This document shows, in pieces, positions 1 through 5,826 of a stretch of DNA of 7,157 nt. The notes beneath the pieces were generated by a model. The model was not told where the DNA came from and did no database searches. It was given only the letters and a program-made list of their open reading frames with translations. Source of the DNA: an uncultured Opitutia bacterium. Its GTDB lineage: Bacteria > Verrucomicrobiota > Verrucomicrobiia > Opitutales > Opitutaceae. The DNA lies in assembly GCA_903938935.1 (NCBI GenBank), contig CAJAFD010000031.1, forward strand, positions 1 through 7,157, in the 5' to 3' direction. Within the stretch, counting starts at the first letter, position 1. The number at the start of each line of letters is the position of its first letter. Made by a program: the position numbers and the translations under genes.

Positions 1-2
1 CC

Positions 3-27
3 CACGAAACACACGAAAGCTCCGAAA
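3..27. repeat. Short 9-nt-period repeat at left edge (CGAAA x3)
   Basis: CACGAAA occurs at 3-9 and again at 12-18, and a third related unit, CCGAAA, lies at 22-27, so the core CGAAA recurs exactly every 9 bases. Degenerate 9-bp-period CACGAA-type tandem repeats are familiar in intergenic DNA of several GC-rich environmental bacteria, and this may be the end of such an array cut by the window edge. Only three units are visible, so chance remains possible. Confidence 0.3.
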
Positions 28-83
28 ACAAACCCCGTCTTCTGCCCACTTCAATTTGTCGCGTCACGACACAGCCCGCAATT

Positions 84-109
84 CAGCTCGACCCTCCACC
101 CCAGCTCGA
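84..109. repeat. 8-bp direct repeat CAGCTCGA upstream of the esterase gene
   Basis: CAGCTCGA is present at 84-91 and at 102-109, with starts 18 bp apart (close to two helical turns). The second copy runs into the palindrome TCGATCGA at 106-113. The pair lies 59-84 bp upstream of the esterase ATG, where a regulator could bind. No regulator gene is visible in the window and there is no other support for an operator. Confidence 0.2.
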
Positions 110-167
110 TCGACAACACTACCGCTCAGTCTCACGTTTTGATCCGCGCTTTTTCTTTTCTCTCAAC

Positions 168-1142
168 ATGCCCCTCATCGACCTCCCGCTCGCCGAACTT
201 CGGAGCTATACCGGCCGCAATCCCCGTCCCGCCGACTTCGATGCCTATTGGGCTGAAGCCCTGCGCGAGCTCGACGCCACGGCGCCGCAACCCGAACTCC
301 GCCCCAGCACCACTATCGTCGCGCCGCACGTCGAGTGTTTCGATCTGTGGTTCACCGGCGTGGGCGGCGCCCGCATCTACGCCAAATACCTGCGTCCCAA
401 ATCCACCTCGGCTCCCGCGCGCAAAGCCCCCGCCGTCCTCCAATTTCACGGCTACTCGGGCCACTCCGGCGATTGGGTCAATAAACTCGCTTACGCCGGC
501 GCTGGCTTCTGCGTTGCCGCGATGGATTGCCGCGGCCAAGGCGGTCGCTCGGAAGACCGTGGTGGCGTCCAGGGCAACACCTTGCGCGGTCACATCATCC
601 GCGGCCTCGACGACCCCGATGCCCGCAAACTCCTCTTTCGGGCGATCTTTCTCGATACGGTTCAACTCGCGCGCGTCGTGATGGCGTTACCCGAAGTCGA
701 TCCTGCGCGCGTCGGGGCGATGGGCGCCTCCCAAGGCGGAGCGCTCACCCTCGCCTGCGCCGCCCTCGAGCCACGCATCCGCCGCGCGGCACCGATTTTT
801 CCATTTCTGTGCGATTACCTGCGCGTCTGGGAAATGGACCAAGCGAAAGCTGCTTACGAGGAACTGAGCCTGTACTTCCGCGCCTTCGATCCGCGCCACG
901 AACGCGCCGCCGCCACGTTTGAAAAACTCGGCTACATCGATGTCCAACACCTCACCTCGCGGATCCGCGCCGAGGTCCTGCTTTATACCGGCCTCATGGA
1001 TCCCATCTGCCCGCCTTCCACGCAGTTCGCCGCCTACAACAAAATCACCGCCAAAAAAGACATCGTGCTCTACCCCGATTTCTCGCACGAAGCCCTACCC
1101 GGCGAGCCCGAACGCACGTTCAATTTCATGCTCGGGCTTTAA
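168..1142 (+). CDS. Carbohydrate esterase family 7: acetyl-xylan esterase / cephalosporin-C deacetylase
   Basis: A 324-residue alpha/beta-hydrolase that should remove O-acetyl groups from xylo-oligosaccharides and also deacetylate cephalosporin C. The CE7 hallmarks appear in order: the RGQ motif at 122-124, the nucleophile elbow GASQG at 186-190 (Ser188), the acid Asp278 in GLMDPICPP, and His307 in the HE motif (307-308). The HGYSGH stretch near 94-99 fits the oxyanion-hole region. Length and N-terminus (MPLIDLPLAELRSY) match the family, whose members are about 320 residues long and start with a similar xxDLPLEEL sequence; this fixes the start. The frame is open upstream to the window edge, but no other ATG, GTG or TTG occurs in it. 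There is no signal peptide, so the enzyme is cytosolic and probably acts on imported acetylated oligosaccharides. No Shine-Dalgarno is seen; a pyrimidine tract precedes the ATG. It converges on the dehydratase gene. Family assignment is secure; the natural substrate is inferred. Confidence 0.93.
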   Translation: MPLIDLPLAELRSYTGRNPRPADFDAYWAEALRELDATAPQPELRPSTTIVAPHVECFDLWFTGVGGARIYAKYLRPKSTSAPARKAPAVLQFHGYSGHSGDWVNKLAYAGAGFCVAAMDCRGQGGRSEDRGGVQGNTLRGHIIRGLDDPDARKLLFRAIFLDTVQLARVVMALPEVDPARVGAMGASQGGALTLACAALEPRIRRAAPIFPFLCDYLRVWEMDQAKAAYEELSLYFRAFDPRHERAAATFEKLGYIDVQHLTSRIRAEVLLYTGLMDPICPPSTQFAAYNKITAKKDIVLYPDFSHEALPGEPERTFNFMLGL

Positions 1143-1160
1143 CGGCACGCTCGGTGCGGT

Positions 1161-1448
1161 TCACGGCGCGCAACGATCCATGCGCCGCGCTAATTCGAAA
1201 TCGAGCGCGGTCACTTTCCCGCCGGCATCGTGCGTCGTCAGCCGCACGGCGACGGTTTTATAAACATTCATCCATTCGGGATGATGGTTCAGCGCCTCGG
1301 CCTCGAAACCGGCGCGCACCATGAACGCCAGCGCGTCCCGAAAATCCGCAAACTCGAAGGTCTTCGCCAGCGCATCATGTTCCCACGACCAGCCAGGCAA
1401 CTTCGCCAGCTCCGCCGCAATTTTCTTCGCTGTCAGAGGTTTGCTCAT
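1161..1448 (-). CDS. Pterin-4a-carbinolamine dehydratase (4a-hydroxytetrahydrobiopterin dehydratase, PCD/DCoH fold)
   Basis: A 95-residue protein. The family catalyses dehydration of 4a-hydroxytetrahydropterin to the quinonoid dihydropterin, recycling the cofactor of aromatic amino acid hydroxylases. The family signature is complete: Glu51, His55-His56-Pro57, Tyr63, His73 and Asp83 stand at the expected spacings, and the full length matches the usual 95-115 residues. I start it at the ATG (MSKPLTAKKI); a GTG five codons upstream (1461-1463) is possible but adds only residues not typical of the family. A weak GGCGG precedes the ATG. The stop is TGA, unlike the TAA of all other complete genes here. 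The gene ends 18 bp from the esterase stop and is divergent from uppS. No phenylalanine hydroxylase (phhA) is adjacent, so the Pseudomonas name phhB is not justified and the physiological pterin reaction is unknown. Confidence 0.92.
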   Translation of the reverse strand: MSKPLTAKKIAAELAKLPGWSWEHDALAKTFEFADFRDALAFMVRAGFEAEALNHHPEWMNVYKTVAVRLTTHDAGGKVTALDFELARRMDRCAP

Positions 1449-1476
1449 ACCGCCAAACCGCACGCGGGCTTCCCCC

Positions 1477-1506
1477 TTGTCAAACTTCCGCCCGCCTCGC
1501 TAACTT
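1477..1506 (+). promoter_or_regulatory. Possible sigma70-type promoter for the uppS operon
   Basis: TTGTCA (1477-1482, five of six matches to the -35 consensus) is followed after 18 bp by TAACTT (1501-1506, three of six matches to -10, including the first two bases and the last). Transcription would start near 1513, leaving a leader of only about six bases before the uppS ATG. The 70-bp divergent spacer is the only gene-free place before the operon, so a promoter is expected here, but the -10 match is weak. Confidence 0.22.
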
Positions 1507-1518
1507 TCGCTCTTCCGC

Positions 1519-2280
1519 ATGGCTGAAATCTCCACCACGCCCGTCACACCGGGCCACGTCCCCGCCCACGTCGCCATCATCATGGACGGCAACGGCCGCT
1601 GGGCCAAATCCCGCGGACTCCCCCGTCTCGAAGGTCATCGCCGCGGCGTGGAGACGGTCCGGACCACGACGTTTGCCGCCCGCGACCTCGGTGTAAAAGT
1701 GCTCACGCTTTATGCGTTCTCCGTCGAAAACTGGAAACGCCCGCAAGACGAAGTCGGCGGCCTCATGAGCCTCTTGGAGTATTACCTCAAAAAAGAGCTC
1801 ACCACGTTCGTGCGTGACCGCGTACGTTTCCGCACCATCGGCCGCACCGCCGATCTGCCTACCAACATCCAAAAACTCCTCCACGACACGATTGAGGCCA
1901 CGAAGCAGTTTACCGATTACACACTCGTGCTCGCGCTCAACTATGGCGCCCGCACCGAAGTCGTCGACGCCGCTCACGCGTACGCCGCCGCCGTCGCGGC
2001 CGGTCGGGAAAACCTCAACGACGACTCTTGGGCTTCGTTTAACCGCTACTTGAGCACCGCCGATTTGCCTGATCCCGATTTGGTAATTCGCACCTCCGGC
2101 GAGACGCGCATCAGTAATTTTCTCCTCCTGCAAGCTGCCTACGCCGAGTTCGTTTTCACGCCCACCCTTTGGCCTGATTTCACCAAAGCTGACCTCGCCG
2201 CCGCCATCGCCGATTACAACCGCCGCGAGCGCCGCTTCGGCCTCACCAGCGAACAACTCAAGCCCGCGCCCGCCCGCTAA
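1519..2280 (+). CDS. uppS: Undecaprenyl diphosphate synthase (cis-prenyltransferase)
   Basis: Condenses eight IPP units in cis onto farnesyl diphosphate to give C55 undecaprenyl diphosphate, the carrier lipid of peptidoglycan and surface polysaccharides; a soluble, membrane-associated homodimer. The 253 residues match the family's usual length of about 250. Visible motifs: AIIMDGNGRWAK (19-30) with catalytic Asp23; LEGH with His40; TLYAFSVENWKRP (63-75) with Asn71; and the C-terminal IPP/Mg site DLVIRTSGETRISNF (187-201) with Arg191, Arg197 and Ser199, then Glu210. Position 204, Trp in E. coli (SNFLLWQ), is Leu here. The start is fixed by an in-frame TAA at 1501-1503 with no other start between. 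No Shine-Dalgarno is visible. It is the first gene of the plus-strand operon, and cdsA follows after 24 bp. Confidence 0.97.
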   Translation: MAEISTTPVTPGHVPAHVAIIMDGNGRWAKSRGLPRLEGHRRGVETVRTTTFAARDLGVKVLTLYAFSVENWKRPQDEVGGLMSLLEYYLKKELTTFVRDRVRFRTIGRTADLPTNIQKLLHDTIEATKQFTDYTLVLALNYGARTEVVDAAHAYAAAVAAGRENLNDDSWASFNRYLSTADLPDPDLVIRTSGETRISNFLLLQAAYAEFVFTPTLWPDFTKADLAAAIADYNRRERRFGLTSEQLKPAPAR

Positions 2281-2304
2281 AAATCCGCTTCTTATTTCAA
2301 AAAC

Positions 2305-3135
2305 GTGATCTCCCGTATTTTTAGCACCCTCGCTCTTTGGGCTCTCATTTTCGTCACGTTGTGGTTTTTCCGCACGAGCGGCGGACTCGTGCTCGTCACG
2401 GCGATCACCGTGCTGACGCTCCGCGAGTTTTATCAACTCATGACCGCCGCCGGTTGGGCGCCGTTCAGTGGGCTCGGGATGTTTTTCGGCGGATTGATCA
2501 CGCTCGCGCCCTTCATCGAAGCCCGCTTCGGCGCGCCCGCCCATCCGTTACTCGCCCTCGCCGCGGTCGTCATGGCGATCCGCGTCGTCGCCGAGCGGCC
2601 ACCCGAAAAACGCGTCGAGGCGCTCGCCTCCACGCTCTTCGGTTTGGTGTACGTGGCGTTGCTCCTCCAATACATGGTGCGCATCCTCACGCCGTTGCCC
2701 GCCGACACGGTTTCGGCCGATGGGCGTTTATTGCTGTGCCTGTGGCTGATCGCCGTCGCGAAATTCTGCGATGTCGGTGCGCTCCTCACCGGCCTCGCCA
2801 TCGGCAAACACAAGATGGCCCCGCAGATCAGTCCGAAGAAAACCTGGGAAGGCGCGGTCGGTGGCGTGCTCACGTCGATCGGCATCGGCGCTCTCGTCGC
2901 CTGGCTTGGGCGCAATGAACTCGGCGCCACGCTCACGCCCCTCCACGCCGCGCTCATCGCCGGCCCCATCGCGGTCATCGCGATTGTTTCCGACCTCATC
3001 GAATCCGTCATCAAGCGCCGCGCCGCGCTCAAAGACTCGGGTCACGTCATTCCTGGTATCGGCGGCATGTTTGATTTGAGCGACAGTCTTTTACTCACGG
3101 CGCCCGTCGCCTATTTCTTGTTCCGCTTGCCCTAA
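2305..3135 (+). CDS. cdsA: Phosphatidate cytidylyltransferase (CDP-diacylglycerol synthase)
   Basis: Integral inner-membrane enzyme that joins CTP and phosphatidic acid into CDP-diacylglycerol, the branch-point precursor of phosphatidylserine/ethanolamine and phosphatidylglycerol/cardiolipin. The 276 residues contain about eight hydrophobic segments (roughly 6-22, 27-37, 57-72, 81-97, 108-125, 141-166, 183-201, 213-232, 256-273). The conserved cytosolic loop KFCDVGALLTG (153-163) and ISPKKTWEGAVGG (175-187) are present. The C-terminal family signature runs from Ser234 to Asp260: SVIKR (234-238), Lys243-Asp244, IPGIGG (249-254) and a final DLSD (257-260). The usual form ends HGG...DR-x-D; here Ile replaces His and Leu replaces Arg, while both terminal aspartates remain. 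The start is GTG, the only possible start in the 24-bp gap after the uppS stop. No Shine-Dalgarno is visible. Translational coupling to uppS is likely. Confidence 0.95.
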   Translation: MISRIFSTLALWALIFVTLWFFRTSGGLVLVTAITVLTLREFYQLMTAAGWAPFSGLGMFFGGLITLAPFIEARFGAPAHPLLALAAVVMAIRVVAERPPEKRVEALASTLFGLVYVALLLQYMVRILTPLPADTVSADGRLLLCLWLIAVAKFCDVGALLTGLAIGKHKMAPQISPKKTWEGAVGGVLTSIGIGALVAWLGRNELGATLTPLHAALIAGPIAVIAIVSDLIESVIKRRAALKDSGHVIPGIGGMFDLSDSLLLTAPVAYFLFRLP

Positions 3136-3153
3136 GCGCGCCCGCCTCCACCC

Positions 3154-4344
3154 GTGGCCACATCCGCCTTTCCGTCTCGCAAACGCGTCGTCCTCCTCGG
3201 CGCCACCGGCTCCATCGGTGAAAACACCCTGCGCGTCATCGCCGCGCACCCCGACAAACTCGAGCTCGTCGCCATCGCCGCCCGCGGCAACTGGGAAAAA
3301 CTCGCCGCCATCGCCCGCACTCACAGCGTGCGCCACGTCGGCATTTTTGATGACACCGCTTTCGCCGCCGCGCGAGCGCATCCCGCGGCCTTTCCCGCCG
3401 ACACTCGTCTCGTCGGCGGCCTCGCCGGCCTCGTCGAACTCGCGCAACTGCCCAGCGCCGACATCGTCCTCGTCGCCGTCGTCGGCACCACCGGCCTCGA
3501 GCCCGCGCTCGCCGCCCTCCGCGCGGGCAAAGACCTGGCGCTCGCGTCGAAGGAAATCCTCGTCCTCGCCGGCCAACACGTCCTCGCCGCCGCGGCGGCC
3601 AGCGGCGCGAAAATTCTGCCCGTCGACAGCGAGCACAACGCTGTTTTCCAGTGCCTCCAAGGCCACCCGCACTCGAGCGTGCGCCGCATCACGCTCACCG
3701 CCAGCGGCGGCGCGTTCCGCGATGTGCCCGTCGAAGCACTCGGCGCCGTCACGCCCGCCGACGCGCTCAAACATCCCAACTGGTCGATGGGGCCAAAGAT
3801 CACTGTTGATTCCGCCACGCTCGCCAACAAAGGCCTCGAGCTCATCGAAGCTCAGTGCCTCTTCGGCCTGCGCCCCGAGCAATGCGACGCCGTGCTGCAC
3901 CCGCAAAGCATCGTCCACGCCTTCGTCGAATTCACCGATGGCGCGATGCTCGCCCAACTCGGCCCGCCGTCCATGACGTTCCCCATCCAGCACGCGCTGC
4001 TCCATCCCGCCCGCGCCCCCGGCGTCGAACCCGCCCTCGATTTTAAAAAATTTCTCTCCCTCGAATTTCGGCCCGTCGACGAAAAACGTTTCCCCATGCT
4101 GCGCCTCGCCCGCGAAACGATGATCGCCGGCCGCGGCGCCCCCGCCGTGTATAACGCCGCCAACGAGATCGCCGTCGCCGCCTTCCTCGCCCATGCGCTC
4201 CCGTTTCTTGCGATTCCGCGCATCGTCGAACACGTTCTTGCCCAGCTCGCCACCGTCGCCCCCGTCGATCTTCCCGCCATCCTCGCCCTCGACCTCGAAG
4301 CCCGCCGCCTCGCGCAGCGCGCCATCGAAAACCATCTTTTTTAA
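3154..4344 (+). CDS. dxr: 1-deoxy-D-xylulose-5-phosphate reductoisomerase
   Basis: Catalyses the NADPH-dependent rearrangement and reduction of DXP to 2-C-methyl-D-erythritol 4-phosphate, the committed step of the MEP isoprenoid pathway; cytosolic homodimer and the target of fosmidomycin. The 396 residues match the family (about 390-400). The Rossmann motif GATGSIG lies at 16-22. Metal ligands are Asp158 and Glu160 in LPVDSEHNA and Glu229 in NKGLE (225-229). Substrate-binding elements are ASGG (183-186) and HPNWSMG (207-213). The loop usually written ANKE reads ASKE (131-134), with Ser for Asn. The C-terminal helical domain with VYNAANEIAV (332-341) is intact. The start is GTG, 18 bp after the cdsA stop, with no alternative between, and the Rossmann strand begins about ten residues in, as usual. 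No Shine-Dalgarno is visible. Confidence 0.97.
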   Translation: MATSAFPSRKRVVLLGATGSIGENTLRVIAAHPDKLELVAIAARGNWEKLAAIARTHSVRHVGIFDDTAFAAARAHPAAFPADTRLVGGLAGLVELAQLPSADIVLVAVVGTTGLEPALAALRAGKDLALASKEILVLAGQHVLAAAAASGAKILPVDSEHNAVFQCLQGHPHSSVRRITLTASGGAFRDVPVEALGAVTPADALKHPNWSMGPKITVDSATLANKGLELIEAQCLFGLRPEQCDAVLHPQSIVHAFVEFTDGAMLAQLGPPSMTFPIQHALLHPARAPGVEPALDFKKFLSLEFRPVDEKRFPMLRLARETMIAGRGAPAVYNAANEIAVAAFLAHALPFLAIPRIVEHVLAQLATVAPVDLPAILALDLEARRLAQRAIENHLF

Positions 4345-4365
4345 ACGCACCGCTCCCACTTTCTC

Positions 4366-5787
4366 ATGGAACTCCTCTCCGCCGTTTTTTCTAACCTCTG
4401 GTCCATCTTCCTCGTCGCCGTGTTTTTCGGGGGCTCGATTTTCGTCCACGAGCTCGGCCACTTTCTCGCCGCCCGCCGGCGCGGCGTGCACGTCGAGCGT
4501 TTTTCCATCGGCTTCGGTCCCGCCATCTGGTCCCACCGCGCCAAAGACGGCGTCGAATACCGCCTCGCTTGGTTCCCTCTCGGCGGCTACGTGCTCTTGC
4601 CCCAGCTCGCCGACCTCGGCCCCATCGAGGGTCAAAGCACCACCGACGTCGCAAAACTCCCGCCGCTTTCCTACGCGACCAAGATGATCGTCTTCTTCGC
4701 CGGTGCCGCGTTTAACGTCCTGTTCGCCTTTGTCCTCGCCTGCATCGTCACCGCCATCGGCGTGCCCGAGAGCAGCGCGACCGCCACCACCCGCATCGGC
4801 TACGTCGCCAAAACCCTCGAGGGTCCCGACGGCGTCAAAACTCCTAGCCCCGCGCTGCAAGCCGGTTTCCGCGCCGGCGACATCGTCCGCGCCATCGACG
4901 GCAAATCCGTCTCCGACTGGCAGGACTTGATGCAGACGCTCATCACGACGACCGGGCGCTCCGCCGACGGCCAACCCCGCGCCGTTTTCACCGTCGAGCG
5001 CGATGGCCAATTACTCGATCTCCCCGTTAATCCTCGTCTCTCGGGCGAGGAAAAATTTCGCAAGATCGGCATCGCGCCGGGCTTTGAACTCATCGCTTTC
5101 AAAATCGCCCCCGCCAGTCTCGCCGCCCAAGCCGGTCTGCGCGTTAACGACGAATTGATCTCCCTCAACGGCGTGAAAATCTACGGCACCGAAACGTTCT
5201 ACGAAACGCTCATCGCGCAACCCGCCGCGCCGGCCACGCTCATCGTTCGCCGCGCCGGCGCCGACGTCACTCTGACGCTGCCCGCCCACGCCACCACCAC
5301 GCCCGCCGCGCTCGCCAAAGCCCTCGGCGTTGATTTCACCACCGGCTACCGCCTGACGCATCCCTCGCCGCTCGCTCAGATCACCGCGCCCATCGCGATG
5401 ACCGTCCGCACGCTTTGGAGCCTAATCAACCCCAACTCTGATATCGGGTTCAATAAACTCGCCGGCCCGGTCGGCATTTTCCGCATATTTCACAGCGCTG
5501 CCGAGGTCGGCATCCGCGCCGTGCTGATGTTCACCATCCTCATCAACATCAACCTCGCCGTCTTTAATCTCCTCCCGATTCCCGTCCTCGACGGTGGCCA
5601 GATGCTCTTCGCCACCCTCGGAAAACTGCGCGGTCGCGCGCTACCCGCCCAATTCGTTATGACCGCCCAGAGCGTGTTCATGGTGCTGCTGTTCTCGATG
5701 ATCATTTATGTGAGTTTTTTCGACGTCCGCCGCATCGTCCGCGACGTCAACTCCAGCCGCACCGAAGCCCCCGCCACCGCCAAGTAA
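4366..5787 (+). CDS. rseP: Site-2 intramembrane zinc metalloprotease with two PDZ domains
   Basis: M50-family protease that cuts single-pass membrane proteins within the bilayer, classically the anti-sigma factor RseA after DegS cleavage, and remnant signal peptides. The 473 residues are slightly longer than E. coli RseP (450). The first membrane segment (about 12-36) carries the zinc site HELGH (28-32; His28, His32, catalytic Glu29). The membrane beta-loop PLGGYV is at 71-76. The second membrane segment spans about 105-132. Two PDZ domains follow, roughly 143-220 (with QAGFRAGDIVRAIDG) and 236-305 (with QAGLRVNDELISLNG). The third segment (about 384-413) carries NLLPIPVLDGG (401-411), whose Asp409 is the third zinc ligand; the last is at about 430-450. 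All catalytic residues are present. It starts at ATG, 21 bp after dxr, with no Shine-Dalgarno. The substrate here is unknown; no anti-sigma gene is visible in the window. Confidence 0.95.
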   Translation: MELLSAVFSNLWSIFLVAVFFGGSIFVHELGHFLAARRRGVHVERFSIGFGPAIWSHRAKDGVEYRLAWFPLGGYVLLPQLADLGPIEGQSTTDVAKLPPLSYATKMIVFFAGAAFNVLFAFVLACIVTAIGVPESSATATTRIGYVAKTLEGPDGVKTPSPALQAGFRAGDIVRAIDGKSVSDWQDLMQTLITTTGRSADGQPRAVFTVERDGQLLDLPVNPRLSGEEKFRKIGIAPGFELIAFKIAPASLAAQAGLRVNDELISLNGVKIYGTETFYETLIAQPAAPATLIVRRAGADVTLTLPAHATTTPAALAKALGVDFTTGYRLTHPSPLAQITAPIAMTVRTLWSLINPNSDIGFNKLAGPVGIFRIFHSAAEVGIRAVLMFTILININLAVFNLLPIPVLDGGQMLFATLGKLRGRALPAQFVMTAQSVFMVLLFSMIIYVSFFDVRRIVRDVNSSRTEAPATAK

Positions 5788-5826
5788 ACGTTACCGCCGG
5801 CCTCCCGCCGCGTCCTCGCCTCCGCC

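Noticed and set aside
57..85. TTGTCG at 57-62 as a -35 box for the esterase
   Set aside because: The matching -10 position reads AATTCA, with too few consensus bases to claim a promoter.
1..142. Possible 3' end of an upstream gene running in from the left edge
   Set aside because: All three forward frames are open at the edge; one closes with TGA at 140-142. The translated pieces are Arg/Ser/Thr/Pro-rich and unrecognisable, so an upstream gene end can be neither supported nor excluded.
132..665. Open frames on both strands overlapping the 5' half of the esterase gene (minus 132-665, plus 139-681)
   Set aside because: The esterase frame carries the CE7 motifs and family N-terminus; the overlapping frames have biased composition and no family features.
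1145..1157. Hairpin GCAC-GCTCG-GTGC in the convergent gap, as a terminator
   Set aside because: The stem has only four base pairs and no T-run follows on either strand, so it is not a credible intrinsic terminator.
1449..1463. Upstream GTG start for the dehydratase
   Set aside because: It is in frame and open but adds only five residues with no family support; the ATG at 1448 gives a normal family length.
1455..1483. Perfect TTGACA on the minus strand (1478-1483) as a -35 box for the dehydratase
   Set aside because: At 17 bp spacing the -10 position reads CGGTTT on the minus strand, far from TATAAT, and the hexamer overlaps the plus-strand candidate.
1480..2544. A 354-codon open frame on the minus strand across uppS and the start of cdsA
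   Set aside because: Antisense shadow of conserved genes with the same low-complexity Glu/Gly/Arg-rich composition and no domain signal.
3091..5010. A 639-codon open frame on the minus strand, antisense to dxr, the start of rseP and the end of cdsA
   Set aside because: It lies opposite well-conserved genes and encodes a Gly/Glu/Asp/Ala-rich sequence with no recognisable motif. Long antisense frames are expected where GC-rich codon use avoids TTA, CTA and TCA in the sense frame.
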